NCBI RefSeq assembly: GCF_017639205.1
Contig: NZ_CP071139.1
Span: 248,001-312,000 of the forward strand
Origin: Streptomyces nojiriensis
GTDB taxonomy: Bacteria > Actinomycetota > Actinomycetes > Streptomycetales > Streptomycetaceae
Length of the DNA stretch: 64,000 bases
Reading direction: 5' to 3'
Below the pieces are notes generated by a model. It was not told where the DNA came from. It saw nothing but the letters and a program-made list of their open reading frames with translations, and searched no databases. Shown here one piece after another: positions 51,920-61,022 of the stretch. Both the position numbers and the translations under genes were made by a program. How positions within the stretch are numbered: position 1 is the first letter of the stretch; every line of letters begins with the position of its first letter.

Positions 51920-52331
51920 GACCTCCGTGAGGCAGTGCTTTTTGAAGCGAACCTCTCAGACGCCTGGTTCTGCGGCGGCGACCGTAGGCGTGGCTCCGAC
52001 CCAGGCCCTTGTCCTGACATGACCGGCGCCAAACTGCACAACGCGAATCTGACCCGTGCCGTGCTCGTCGGCGCAAACCTCGCCAAGCATAAGTTCTGTG
52101 CAGGCCCCTACTGGGAAGAGACTGAGACCGGAATGCACCGGCGCCCCGGGGGGGGTGCGCTCGCCTGACTGATGCGGACCTCTCCCGCGCAAACCTCTCG
52201 GAGGCGGGCCTTGCCGGGGTAGATCTGAGCAATGCCGACCTGACCGGTGCTGATCTCTCGAAGGCCAACCTCAGCAAGGCCAACCTCAGCGGCGCGGTCC
52301 TCACCGGAGCGAAGCTGGACGGCGCCAGACT
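51920..52331 (+). pseudogene. Pentapeptide-repeat protein, fragment between two IS elements
   Basis: Repeat motifs A(D/N)LxxA appear in two frames: LREAVLFEANLSDAWF, AKLHNANLTRAVLVGANLAK, then after a shift [20 protein letters not shown] and [16 protein letters not shown]. These fold as a four-sided beta helix. The 5' end is lost at the IS3 boundary and the 3' end at the IS630 junction near 52331. Confidence 0.75.
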
Positions 52332-53371
52332 TTTTCGTCGGCGGTCTTGGTCCAGATGAAGGGCCTGGGCTGCTCGTTCCAGTCGGCGAGCCAGGTGCGG
52401 ATGTCGCGTTCGAGGGCCTGGACGGAGCGGTGGGCTCCCCGCTTGAGTATCTTCTGTGTGAGTTCGGCGAACCACCGCTCCACCAGGTTCAGCCACGAGG
52501 CACTCGTCGGCGTGAAGTGCAGGTGGAACCGCGGGTGGGCCAGCAGCCACCGCTTGATGTCCGGGGTCTTGTGGGTCGCGTAGTTGTCCAGGATGAGGTG
52601 GACCTCGAGGCCGGCAGGGACCGTCTTATCGACCTTGGCGAGGAATTTCTTGAACTCGGTGGCGCGGTGGCGGCGGTGGAGGGATCCGATGACCTTGCCG
52701 GTGGCGACCTCGAGGGCGGCGAAGAGGGTGGTGGTGCCGGCCCGGATGTAGTCGTGGCTGCGGCGTTCGGGGACGCCGGGCATCATTGGCAGGATCGGCT
52801 GGGACCGGTCCAGGGCCTGGATCTGCGATTTCTCGTCCACGCAGAGGACCAGGGCCTTCTCGGGCGGGTCGAGGTAGAGGCCGACGACGTCACGGACCTT
52901 GTCGATGAACAAAGGGTCCGTGGACAGTTTGAACGTCTGCGACCGGTGCGGGGCCAGTGCGAATGCGCGCCAGATGCGCGAGATGCTCGACTGCGACATT
53001 CCCGTCGCGGCTGCCATCGAGCGGGTGAACCAGTGGGTGGCGTTCTTCGGCGTCTCCTCGAGTGTCTTGACGATCACCCTCTCGACATCCGCGTCGGTGA
53101 TCTTCCTGGGGACACCGGGACGGGGTTCGTCGCCCATGCCGTCCAGGCCGCGCTCGAGGAACCGCCGCCGCCAGGTGCGGCCCGTCTCGGGAGCGGTCCC
53201 GAGACGGCGCGACACCTCAGCGATCGAGTGGCCCTGAGCGCATTCCAAAACGATCCGCGACCGCAGGGCCAGGGCCTGAGCAGTCGTGCGACGCCGAACC
53301 CAGCCTTCCAACACTGCCCGCTGGGCATCGGTCACCGACAACGGCGGAATCTTCGGTCCAGGACGACTCAC
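52301..53371 (-). CDS. IS630-family transposase, C-terminus altered by junction
   Basis: The frame encodes 356 residues. It has paired HTH motifs ([20 protein letters not shown]) and the DDE core: [32 protein letters not shown] and [17 protein letters not shown]. Genuine homology ends at [11 protein letters not shown] near 52331. The last residues (RRPASLR) come from the pentapeptide-repeat DNA, so some terminal residues and the element end are missing. The other end of the element lies near 53400. The catalytic core is intact. Confidence 0.75.
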   Translation of the reverse strand: MSRPGPKIPPLSVTDAQRAVLEGWVRRRTTAQALALRSRIVLECAQGHSIAEVSRRLGTAPETGRTWRRRFLERGLDGMGDEPRPGVPRKITDADVERVIVKTLEETPKNATHWFTRSMAAATGMSQSSISRIWRAFALAPHRSQTFKLSTDPLFIDKVRDVVGLYLDPPEKALVLCVDEKSQIQALDRSQPILPMMPGVPERRSHDYIRAGTTTLFAALEVATGKVIGSLHRRHRATEFKKFLAKVDKTVPAGLEVHLILDNYATHKTPDIKRWLLAHPRFHLHFTPTSASWLNLVERWFAELTQKILKRGAHRSVQALERDIRTWLADWNEQPRPFIWTKTADEKVWRRPASLR

Positions 53372-53413
53372 ACCGAATCAACGACGAATCTCTGACTCAG
53401 GTCGCTAGCCGGG

Positions 53414-54530
53414 GTGAGTGGGCCAGGTGGGGCGAGTTCGGGGTATGCGGTTGGCGGACGGCTGGTGTTGACCTCTGCCCATGTTGCCGGACCCATCGGG
53501 AGCCGTTTGGAGGTCTTCTACCCGGGCGGCAGCGGTGTGGCGGGCGGGACGGTGGTGTGGTGGGGTACCCCGGGCGGCCGCGATGATGCTGCCCTGGTCC
53601 TGGCCGACGACGACCCGCACTGGCAGGCGCCGAAGGTGCCGGTGCGGTGGGGCCGGCTGGTGACGGACCGGCCTGGCACCGGCAGCAAGACCTGGGGCCT
53701 GCCGGATGTCGCCCAGCGTGAGGGCAGGCCGGTGGAGGCCGCGCAGCTGCGCGGGGTACTGAATCCGGGCAGCGGGTTCGTGGGCAACCAGTACGTGGTG
53801 GACCTGCTTCAGCATCCCCCACAGTGGTCACCTGAGGGCACGTCGCCGTGGGGCGGAATGTCGGGTGCCGAAGTGTTCGCCGACCGGTTGCTGGTCGGTG
53901 TGGTGGCCTCCGACCGTGCGTACTCCGGCGGCGGGCAGCTGAACGTCGTGCCCGCCTACGTCCTCCACCACGACCCGGCCTTTCGTACCGCCCTCGCCGA
54001 GCACGGCGCCAGCGCAGACCACGGCCTGGAGGCGGTGGAACTCCAGCATCCCGCCGACCCCGCTCAAGGCCGGCCGAAGCGTGAGGCTGCCCTCGCCGGC
54101 TGCTCTGCTGGAGGCCCGGCGCCATACCGTGCCCTTTCACGGCCGCGAGGACCTTCTCGGCGAGCTGAGGGCATCGTGCGCACCGGGCGGGTTCGGAGCT
54201 TGGCTGCTGTATGGACCGGGCGGGCAGGGCAAGACCCGCCTCGCCCACCACCTCGCCGCCCAACTGACCGCCGACCGGTGGGCCGTTCTATGACCGAAGG
54301 CGAACGCCACCCTGGAGCAGCAAGGCCGCTGTTGGTTGTCCTCGACTATGCCGAGACCCGCACCGACCAGCTCGCCGCCCTCGCCGAGGCCGCCGCCGAC
54401 CACGCCGGCACCACCCCGCTCAAACTCCTGCTCCTTGCCCGCACCGGCGGCGACTGGTGGCGCCAGGCCGCCACGGCCACCCGCCTCGCCGATGACCACC
54501 TCGCCACCGCCCCTCGGCAGTCATCGCTGC
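53414..54530 (+). pseudogene. Trypsin-like protease / STAND NTPase fusion, broken
   Basis: The N-terminal domain has SGYAVGGRLVLTSAHVAGPI (His), GGRDDAALVLADDD (Asp) and SPWGGMSGAEVF (Ser), a complete chymotrypsin-like triad. After frame changes near 54070 and 54290 there follow HGREDLLGELRA, LLYGPGGQGKTRLAHHLA (Walker A) and RPLLVVLDYAETRTDQLAAL (Walker B). Coding ends near 54530. The sensor repeats expected at the C-terminus are gone and the start is clipped by IS630. Trypsin-NTPase fusions of this kind are candidate antiphage sensors in actinobacteria. Confidence 0.7.
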
Positions 54531-54727
54531 GATCGCGCTCGCGCCGGCGGTGGCACCCGCGGAATCCGACCAGGCCGCAGCCCGGTCCTGCGATGAGGAC
54601 GTACGCAGGGCCAGCCCGAGCAGGCGTTCTTCCCACCGGCTGCACAACGTCCCACTGCAGCAGACCGGAGATCGCAGGCGAAGCTTCGGCTGACCGGGCC
54701 CGCGCCCGGGCCCCTCTTGCTGATTGA

Positions 54728-54976
54728 TCAGGGCTCGGAATTCGAGGACGAGACAAGATAGGGGGCGGTCCCGCAGCTATCGCGGGCCCGCCCCCTATCT
54801 GGGGTTACGCCATCGCGCCAAACAACGGGGGCGCCAGCGGGCAGTGGATCAGGTTCCTGCGGGGTGTGCGCCGAGGCGGCCGGGGTGGACCGCCTCTGCC
54901 GGGGTTCACGAGGTTCCCAGTGCAGCAGGAGGACCGCCGCGAGCATCGGGGTGCAGGTCAGGAGTATGAACGTCAC
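54728..54976 (-). CDS. Small membrane protein coupled to STAS gene (tentative)
   Basis: GTG at 54976 overlaps the STAS stop (GTGA). The product begins VTFILLTCTPMLAAVLLLHW, one membrane helix, followed by a Pro/Arg-rich tail. The end of the frame runs through the terminator hairpin at 54756, which weakens the case. Function unknown. Confidence 0.35.
   Translation of the reverse strand: MTFILLTCTPMLAAVLLLHWEPREPRQRRSTPAASAHTPQEPDPLPAGAPVVWRDGVTPDRGRARDSCGTAPYLVSSSNSEP
54756..54800. terminator. Strong GC-rich hairpin
   Basis: AGATAGGGGGCGG-t-CCCGC pairs with GCGGG-c-CCGCCCCCTATCT around a 7-nt loop. The 18-bp stem has a single mismatch. It separates the broken NTPase gene from the STAS gene pair. 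Confidence 0.85.
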
Positions 54977-55290
54977 GATGTTGCCGCCGCCGTCGGTGAG
55001 ACAGCCTGCGCCGGCTGCTGTGTCGCAGCGGAGGCCGCGTGCAGGAGGCGTCTCACGGCCCGGGAACGGTTGGCGAGCCTGAGGCGACGCCCGTGGCGGG
55101 GCCACCAGTCGAGGACGGCCAGGAAGCCGGAGTCGGCGAAGGTTACCCGCTCGGTGTCCAGCACGAGGCCGGTGTAGCCGTCGTCGGCCGCCGAGGCCAG
55201 GAGCGCCCGAAGCGGGGCGGCCCTGAAGTGGTCGATCTCGCCGGCCAGGTGGACGAGCAGGGTGGTGCCGCGGGTGGGTTGCTCACCCAC
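54973..55290 (-). CDS. STAS-domain anti-sigma factor antagonist-like protein
   Basis: The 105-residue protein reads TTLLVHLAGEIDHFRAAPLR, then GLVLDTERVTFADSGFLAVL. This fits the STAS fold with Ser in the D-S-G-F-L loop in place of D-S-S/T-G-L. It could modulate an anti-sigma kinase. No kinase is adjacent, though a SpoIIE phosphatase is at 38-39 kb. Confidence 0.75.
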   Translation of the reverse strand: MGEQPTRGTTLLVHLAGEIDHFRAAPLRALLASAADDGYTGLVLDTERVTFADSGFLAVLDWWPRHGRRLRLANRSRAVRRLLHAASAATQQPAQAVSPTAAATS

Positions 55291-55391
55291 TCACGAACGA
55301 CCGAATCATGACATCGGGCACGGCCAACCAGGACATCACACCAAGATGTCGATACGATCTCTCAGCAGCTGGCCGAGTCCCAGCCGGGTGG

Positions 55392-56618
55392 TCAGCTCCT
55401 TTTGGCGGCCTTGGCCTTGGCGTGGTCACTGTTTGAGCTGCAACCGGGGACGGGGTCTCCGGCGCAGTTGTCGGGCAGGTTCTTGACGATCTTGCTCTTG
55501 TTCAGGATGACTTCGGCGCCGACCCAGTTGTAGATGCCGCCACCCGCTTCTGCGGCGCGGTTCTCGGTGACTGTCGTGTGCTCGAGGGTCAGCACCACCG
55601 GGTCCGCGGCGCTCTCCTCCTCATTGTTGATACCACCGCCGCGCCGGCCGGCCTGGTTGTCCTTGATCGTGCTCTTCTTCAGGGTCGCCGTGCCCTCGTT
55701 GTTGAGCGCACCACCCCATTTGCCGGCCCTGTTGCGGTAAAAAGAGCTGCCCGTGATTTCCGTCGTGTTGGTGTCCGTGGGATCGCTGTTGATGGCGCCG
55801 CCGTCGAGGCCGGCCCAGTTCTCGATGAACTTGCTGTCCTTGATCCTGGCGTTGCCCAGTTGGTTGATGGCTGCGCCGTCGTCGTCACGTGCCACGTTCT
55901 TTTGGAAGAGGGTGCCCTCGACGGTCAGCGTACCGTGGTTCTGGATGCCGCCCCCGTCCTCCTGGGCGGTGTTGCCGACGATGGCGGATTTCTTGACGGT
56001 GAGGGTTCCGGCCGCGTTGTTGCTGATGCCGCCGCCGTCTCCGGCTTCGCCGGAGGCTGGGTCGCTGAAGGCAACGTTGGTGAGGACGTGGCTGTCCACC
56101 AGCGTGATGTTGCCGCCCTCGTTGGAGATGCCGCCACCGTCGCCGGAGACTTGGTTGCCGGAGACCGTGACCCTCTCTAGCCTGAGTGTGCCTTCGTTGG
56201 CGATCCCTCCGCCGTCGGCCTCGCTGGGGTTGACGTTGAGGTAGCCGCCGGTCACAGTGAGGTCCTTGAGGGTGAGGCTGCCGCCCTCCTCGACGCGGAG
56301 AATCCGGAACTCGGTGCCCCGTGCCGAGCGGATCAGCGTCGAGCCGTTGCCAATGATCTTGATGTCACTGGTGATCGGGGGCAGTGCATTGGTGCCGTCG
56401 ACGGAGTTCTCGAACTGGTAGGCACAGTGCTTGGCCAGCTTGATGGTGCCGCCGCTGTTGCCGTTCGCCGCGTTAATGGCGTCGATGAGGTCCTGGAACC
56501 CGTTCGCGCTGCAGCCGATCGTCACGTCGATCTGGGCCGCCAGGGCGGGTACCGCCGACACCCCCATACCGAGGCTAGCCACCAGGGCGGATCCGGCGAG
56601 CACCAAACGCTTCTTCAT
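55392..56618 (-). CDS. Secreted right-handed beta-helix protein
   Basis: The 408-residue protein has a signal peptide (MKKRLVLAGSALVASLGMGV to PALA) and then about a dozen parallel beta-helix coils with a GGGI-x-N signature (DGGGIANEG, DGGGISNEGG, GGGIYNWVG). These Pmp/polymorphic-outer-protein-like or pectate-lyase-like coils form an extended rod. There is no catalytic motif or wall anchor. A short KAKAAKRS tail ends the protein. It is exported, possibly as an adhesin or polysaccharide binder. Confidence 0.8.
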   Translation of the reverse strand: MKKRLVLAGSALVASLGMGVSAVPALAAQIDVTIGCSANGFQDLIDAINAANGNSGGTIKLAKHCAYQFENSVDGTNALPPITSDIKIIGNGSTLIRSARGTEFRILRVEEGGSLTLKDLTVTGGYLNVNPSEADGGGIANEGTLRLERVTVSGNQVSGDGGGISNEGGNITLVDSHVLTNVAFSDPASGEAGDGGGISNNAAGTLTVKKSAIVGNTAQEDGGGIQNHGTLTVEGTLFQKNVARDDDGAAINQLGNARIKDSKFIENWAGLDGGAINSDPTDTNTTEITGSSFYRNRAGKWGGALNNEGTATLKKSTIKDNQAGRRGGGINNEEESAADPVVLTLEHTTVTENRAAEAGGGIYNWVGAEVILNKSKIVKNLPDNCAGDPVPGCSSNSDHAKAKAAKRS

Positions 56619-56974
56619 GAGTGTCCCTTCTTTGGTCCAAGCGACCAGACCTCCACGGCAACTTCCCTCAACGGGGTAGGGGAGGAATTTGGGCGCTAGA
56701 TGGGCACGACAGATTTACCCTCGGACTCCACGGGCATCATGCAGCTCCACTCACGACACTCGGAACTGCATACGGATGGGTGCGACGGAAGGGCGTACGG
56801 CCGAAGTAGCGGACTGACAGCGTGAGAGCTTGTGGGCAGTGAACGGCGGAATAGTCACATGGCCACGGCGAACAGAACACTTCAACAAAATCATGTCACG
56901 AGCGCCGCGCCCACGCGTGCGAGCTACTTCATCTCACAACCTGAGAACGCATCAGCCCTGCCGACCTTACGAGC
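56619..56974. other. Intergenic region, nothing recognised
   Basis: This stretch is upstream of the beta-helix gene and should contain its promoter. I see no gene, repeat or strong hairpin. Confidence 0.4.
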
Positions 56975-57135
56975 TCTCACGGCGTCGGGGGGCATGACGA
57001 GTTTGGTGCCGGGATAGCCGCCGTCCGCGATCGTGAGCGTCCTGCCGACGGCGGCTTTGGCACCGGATTCCTCTCATGCCTTGCAGTCGTTGCGCTTCCC
57101 GGGCAGGGGACAGCCGACGACGACCAGGCGCTAAT
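56975..57135 (-). pseudogene. IS5-family (IS112-like) transposase remnant
   Basis: The minus-strand frame reads RLVVVGCPLPGKRNDCKA, a stop in place of Trp, then EESGAKAAVGRTLTIADGGY and PGTKLVMPPDA. This is the second catalytic Asp region (ADGGY) of IS112-type transposases. Both ends of the gene are missing. Confidence 0.6.
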
Positions 57136-57169
57136 CGGACGGACACATCCGATCAACTGACCAACCGAT

Positions 57170-57411
57170 CAAAGAGACACGCGCTAGCCGCTTTCGAGGA
57201 AGCCGTCGGCATCCGCGGCATGCTGGCCGGGGCCAACCCGGACGCGTACCTGCCCCACCTCGCGCAGTCCCTGAACAACCTGGCCGTCAATCTGCGTGCG
57301 GTAGGGCGGCGGGAGGAGAGCCTGACGGCAATCGAGGATGCCGCCGAGCTTTACCGCGTACTGGCCGGAGCCAACCCAATAGTCTTGAAAGCGATCTACG
57401 ACAATCTCTGA
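57170..57411 (+). pseudogene. TPR protein C-terminal fragment
   Basis: The frame ALAAFEEAVGIRGMLAGANP, then YLPHLAQSLNNLAVNLRAVG and REESLTAIEDAAELYRVLAG, gives nearly two 42-residue TPRs. These are of the kind that end actinobacterial NB-ARC/CHAT-type sensor proteins. It stops at 57409-57411 with no start of its own. Confidence 0.55.
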
Positions 57412-57606
57412 AAGTAGCAGCCTGGCCCGAAGCCCTCGGACCGTAGTCCAGCAGGCCAGGCGTGCGCATTCCGAGCAGCCCAGCGTCATCCCCCTCAGCG
57501 CAACGTGACACCAGTTGCAGACCATCCACCCTCTGCGCGTCAAGGGGCGGGCCGGAGGAATAGCGCACGTTTGGAATGACGCTTCCCGCCAGCTGGTGGC
57601 TTCGCG

Positions 57607-57879
57607 TGGGACGCGGCCCGGCGTGAGGCGTACGCGAACGACCAGGCGTCCCCGCTGACGCTGATCGCGGTCACCGCGAAGTCGAACCGGTCCAAGGCCG
57701 ACAAGGACCCCGCCCAGTGGCTTCCCCCGGCCGGCGGCTATCACTGCGAGTACGCCGCCCAGTGGACCGCGACGAAGCTGCGCTGGAACCTCTCCGCTGA
57801 CGACGCCGAACGCCAGGCCCTGCTCGGTGTCGCGGAGGACTGCCCGAACACCACCGTCGTCTACGAGCCGGCCCCGTGA
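57607..57879 (+). pseudogene. HNH endonuclease family protein, C-terminal fragment (copy 2)
   Basis: The frame AWDAARREAYANDQASPLTL, then AKSNRSKADKDPAQWLPPAG, CEYAAQWTATKLRWNLSADD and TTVVYEPAP is a homologue of the fragment at 39555-39821. It is preceded by the same block (gaatgacgct, cccgccagctgg at 57574-57596). The HNH core is absent. Confidence 0.7.
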
Positions 57880-57940
57880 TCATCGCGGCGGGCGGACCGG
57901 GCCCGCACCGCTCCCATGCCCCACTTCTCCCGGCGGCCGG

Positions 57941-58132
57941 CTACAGAGGCAGGGCCAGTCGGGAGCCGATGCGAAAGCGCATCTCCCCGGCCGCGTGACG
58001 GACCTCCTCGGGCTGCGCGTCGTCGTCGAGCACCCCGAGGAGGATCATCAGGGCCCGCGCCTCGTCCCCGCTGATCAGTTTCAGGCGCGGCTCAGTGACC
58101 CCGTCGAGGAGCACGTCCAGCATCTCGTCCAT
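57941..58132 (-). CDS. Small acidic protein of second DUF6233 locus
   Basis: The 63-residue product (MDEMLDVLLDGVTEPRLKLI, then ARALMILLGVLDDDAQPEEV) is helical and acidic. It lies 30 bp downstream of the SHPHW-type gene on the same strand. I recognise no family. Confidence 0.5.
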   Translation of the reverse strand: MDEMLDVLLDGVTEPRLKLISGDEARALMILLGVLDDDAQPEEVRHAAGEMRFRIGSRLALPL

Positions 58133-58162
58133 GCAGGCAACAACGCCGAACCGCCCATCACG

Positions 58163-58521
58163 TCACCCCGTCCGGCCCCGCGGTGCGGTCCGGTCCGAAG
58201 CAGGAACGCATGGCGCATTCAGGGGGCTGGCAGCCGGGGGCGCGGGCGTGCGGACCGTGAACTCTCCGTCGCGGTACTCCACGACGAGCTCGGGTTCCCC
58301 GCCGGGTGCAGCGACGGCCTGGTGGTGCAGGTCGGAGCGCGCCCGGCCGGTTAGGGGCTCGCTCTGCCAGTGGGGGTGGGAGCCGATGAGGCAGAAGAGC
58401 CTGGTCAGCTCGCTCCGGAGCTCGGCGTTGCCGTCGCCGGCTGCAGGGCCAGGCGGTTGAAGGTGCGGATCTGCTGCTGCTTGAGCTTGATCAAATCCTC
58501 CGAGAAACGGTTTTGCGCCAT
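58163..58521 (-). pseudogene. SHPHW-type small protein, one frameshift
   Basis: MAQNRFSEDLIKLKQQQIRT then FNRLALQPA is followed, in another frame, by GNAELRSELTRLFCLIGSHP, HWQSEPL and ELVVEYRDGEFTV. It is the homologue of the gene at 27369-27620, extended by a C-terminal beta segment. The frame changes at a GCCGGCGACGGC run near 58440. It is divergent from the DUF6233 unit. Confidence 0.6.
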
Positions 58522-58603
58522 GGCTTGATTACATCAGCTGTTCGATTTTCGGTGCGGACGCGGCGTGTGGCCGCGTTGATTCGAACGGACGTACGATGTC
58601 GGC

Positions 58604-58939
58604 ATGTCCTTCGACTTCCCTCCCCATCTGCGGGCCCTGCAGGCACAGCTCCACCGCGTCCGCGCCGACCACACCGCCCTGTGCGCCACCCTGCCCTGGT
58701 CGGCGGAGCCCCTCCCCGGCTGGACGGTCCAGGAGGGCCGCTACTCCCCGCGCGGCGACGTACCGGCCAGCCCCGGCTACACCCCGGAGCAGCAGGTGAC
58801 GCTGGGGCGGCTGGAGCGCCGCCTGCGGCGGCTGACCGGCGTCGTGATGACGGACGCGTTCTGGCAGAGCGTGGAGCGGGAGAAGGTCGTGGCCGCCCGG
58901 ATGGCGCTCAAGCGGGCTCACGAGCCGGCTGCGGGGTAG
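58604..58939 (+). CDS. Hypothetical protein, 111 residues
   Basis: ATG at 58604 starts MSFDFPPHLRALQAQLHRVR. GWTVQEGRYSPRGDVPASPG and a basic helical end (LERRLRRLTGVVMTDAFWQS) follow. It is probably a soluble helical protein. It lies 5 bp before the DUF6233 gene and is in its operon. Such pairs recur on Streptomyces accessory DNA, but the function is unknown. Confidence 0.6.
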   Translation: MSFDFPPHLRALQAQLHRVRADHTALCATLPWSAEPLPGWTVQEGRYSPRGDVPASPGYTPEQQVTLGRLERRLRRLTGVVMTDAFWQSVEREKVVAARMALKRAHEPAAG

Positions 58940-58944
58940 CTGCC

Positions 58945-59298
58945 GTGGCCGGGCGTGATCCGCGCGCTCTCTTCCCACCGGATCTGGCCCGGCTCGAGGT
59001 GGTGGAGCAGCAGCTCCACGCGCTCCTGATCGAAGTCCGCACGCTGATCGCCGAGGCCCGCCGCGACCAGCGCCTGGCCGCAACCGAGCACCGTCCCGTG
59101 CCCGAGGTCGAGTGGCGGATCCAGTACGGCATCGGCGCGGTACGCCGGCCCGTGATGGTGCACACCGGGGACTGCTCCATGGGCATGGCGCGCTCCCGCC
59201 CCGCCTCCCGCGAGCAGGCTGTCCAGGCCCTCGCGCAGGGGGTGGAGGCGTGTGCGATCTGCCGGGCCGACTCCGGGCTGGGGATGCTGGAAGCCTGA
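58945..59298 (+). CDS. DUF6233 family protein, full-length type
   Basis: GTG at 58945. The product reads LFPPDLARLEVVEQQLHALL, IEVRTLIAEAR, then WRIQYGIGAVRRPVMVHTGD, CSMGMARSRP and ACAICRADSGLGML. The H-x-G-D-C and C-x-x-C elements are typical of DUF6233 and may bind zinc. It is the second such protein in the window. Confidence 0.75.
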   Translation: MAGRDPRALFPPDLARLEVVEQQLHALLIEVRTLIAEARRDQRLAATEHRPVPEVEWRIQYGIGAVRRPVMVHTGDCSMGMARSRPASREQAVQALAQGVEACAICRADSGLGMLEA

Positions 59299-59307
59299 AC
59301 CGACCGA

Positions 59308-59680
59308 GCGCCCGCCGGCCGGCGCGGGCCACAGTCGACTCTACGTCGATGGCGTGGAACTCAAACCGGCTGCCTTGATAGCGGGGCCCGCCCCCGCTCG
59401 CTGGACACGGGGCCCGTATGGCGGGTTGGCTACCGCGTAGTCGAATCCGCCCAAGCCGAGAGTCTTGGTGTCCATGGTCACGATGTCGGCGCAGATCCAC
59501 CGGGCATCGGGCAGGACCCTCTTCCCGACGGCGACGTACTCCGGGTTCCGCTCCACGCACACGATCTCGCGCGGTTCGGCTCCCTCCCACTCGCGTACCC
59601 ATCTGTCACGGGCGGCGTCCGCAAGCCGCCCAATTCCGACGCACAGGTCGATGACACGTTGATCTCAAGACGCATGTCCC
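59308..59680 (-). pseudogene. N6-adenine DNA methylase remnant
   Basis: Across shifting minus-strand frames one reads RVIDLCVGIGRLADAARDRW (SAM motif), IVCVERNPEYVAVGKRVLPD and GGFDYAVANPPYGPRV, the NPPY catalytic motif of m6A methylases. A third frame then gives FEFHAIDVEST. It is too broken to work and may be a relic of a restriction-modification or plasmid methylase. Confidence 0.6.
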
Positions 59681-59893
59681 ACGCGAGACGAAAGCCTGCC
59701 GGGGGCCATCCCTGCCACCGGTGCGCATCCGGTGGCAGAGACGGCCCAAGAACGATCCGTTCCTCGACCGTCAGGCCCCCACCTTGCTCTGGCCCGAGCA
59801 AGTAGAGGGCATTCGACCGCGGTCCAGACCCTCCCCCCACCCCTGCCCAGCCCCGCCGTCAGGCCGTCGGGATGGGCCACCGGCTCGGGTGCG

Positions 59894-60412
59894 TCAGACC
59901 CACCACTGCTGGTCAGCGTTCGAGTTCTGGTGCCAAATGATCAGGTCAGTGCCATTGGCCACAGAGCCGTTCCTCGTGCCGATGCACCGCCTGGAGCCTT
60001 CGAGCTCCGCCTTCCAGTTGCAGATATTCACGGTGGTCTTGCCAGCGGGCTGGTAGGTGAACCACTTCTGATCGTCGTTGCCGTTACACGACCAGGCGGC
60101 AACCTCAGTATTGAGTTCCGTACGTCCACCCCACGTACCGAGGCATTCGTTGAGGGCATTCTTCATCGTGAAGACCTCGTACCCCTCGACGTTGAGTTCG
60201 ACGTTGCGGGTCCACCGCTGGTCGGCGTTGGCGTTGCAGCCCCAGAGTACGCCCGTCTTCATGGCGTCGTACCTCTTGATGGTGCCGATGCAGCCATAGC
60301 TGCTGTTGTAGATCACCGAGCTCGCTGCCGATGCCTGAGATGCAGTGGTGAGCACGGTCCCAGCGGCAAGTGTGAGGCTTACCAGCGAAGAGGCCCACAT
60401 CTTCTTGTTCAC
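59894..60412 (-). CDS. Secreted ricin-type beta-trefoil lectin
   Basis: The 172-residue protein has a signal peptide (VNKKMWASSLVSLTLAAGTV to SQASA). One beta-trefoil follows with three Q-x-W repeats (ADQRW, DDQKW, ADQQW) and paired Cys around each lobe (GCIGTIKRYD, ECLGTWG, RCIGTRNG). It should be exported and bind galactose-type or other sugars. GTG at 60412 follows AGGACCT. Confidence 0.85.
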   Translation of the reverse strand: MNKKMWASSLVSLTLAAGTVLTTASQASAASSVIYNSSYGCIGTIKRYDAMKTGVLWGCNANADQRWTRNVELNVEGYEVFTMKNALNECLGTWGGRTELNTEVAAWSCNGNDDQKWFTYQPAGKTTVNICNWKAELEGSRRCIGTRNGSVANGTDLIIWHQNSNADQQWWV

Positions 60413-60508
60413 AGGTCCTACCTCATGAGAGTTTGCAAGATCATCAATGATTGGATTGCGCTCGGGGCCACAACAACCGGTGCGGCTCCTGTCCCCCGTT
60501 CCTCGCCG

Positions 60509-60637
60509 CTACGGATGCGAGTTGATGGACCCCGCCTGCACGGTGGTCTCGCCGCTCGTGGCTGCGGCGGCGCCGCCGGTGACGAGGGCGCCCGCGACGA
60601 GCGCGGCGGCCAGCAGAGTACGGATACGGTTCTTCAT
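60509..60637 (-). CDS. Tiny secreted peptide, TVQAG family (copy 1)
   Basis: The 42-residue product starts MKNRIRTLLAAALVAGALVT, a signal peptide. It ends ETTVQAGSINSHP with GGGAGAA-type spacing upstream (CAGGGAGAACC). It shares its signal layout and the C-terminal pattern TVQAG-x-I-x-x-HP with the gene 21 bp upstream. After cleavage only about 15 residues would remain, so a secreted signal or bioactive peptide is plausible. Confidence 0.6.
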   Translation of the reverse strand: MKNRIRTLLAAALVAGALVTGGAAAATSGETTVQAGSINSHP

Positions 60638-60658
60638 GGTTCTCCCTGTGTTCGATTA

Positions 60659-60781
60659 CTACGGATGGGCTGCGATGACTCCGGCCTGGACGGTCGATCC
60701 GTGGTCTGACCCAGTGCCTGCGGCAGCCAGGGCGTTGATAGCAAACGCTGCCGTCAGCAGCGCGACGATGGTCTTCTTCAT
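60659..60781 (-). CDS. Tiny secreted peptide, TVQAG family (copy 2)
   Basis: The 40-residue product starts MKKTIVALLTAAFAINALAA and ends HGSTVQAGVIAAHP. A good GGGAGAGAC ribosome site precedes it. It is the upstream member of a tandem pair. The conserved C-termini against divergent signal sequences suggest selection on the released peptide. Confidence 0.6.
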   Translation of the reverse strand: MKKTIVALLTAAFAINALAAAGTGSDHGSTVQAGVIAAHP

Positions 60782-61022
60782 GTCTCTCCCCTTCCGCCCC
60801 CCGAAGGGTGTGACAAACGTAGGACAGGGCGCCCCCCCCACCAGGTGTAGTACTGCATGGTGACGGTGGGCTTCCGGTGCCTCAATGCACAGCGAGCCGC
60901 AGCAGTGTTGGCGGGACCAGGCGCGAAGTCGCTGGTCATGCACAACGACCGGATCAGTAGGCTGAGGAGAACGGCAAAGGGCCGCCACCTGTCGAGGCGC
61001 CGGCCCTCACCTTCGGGCTGTC

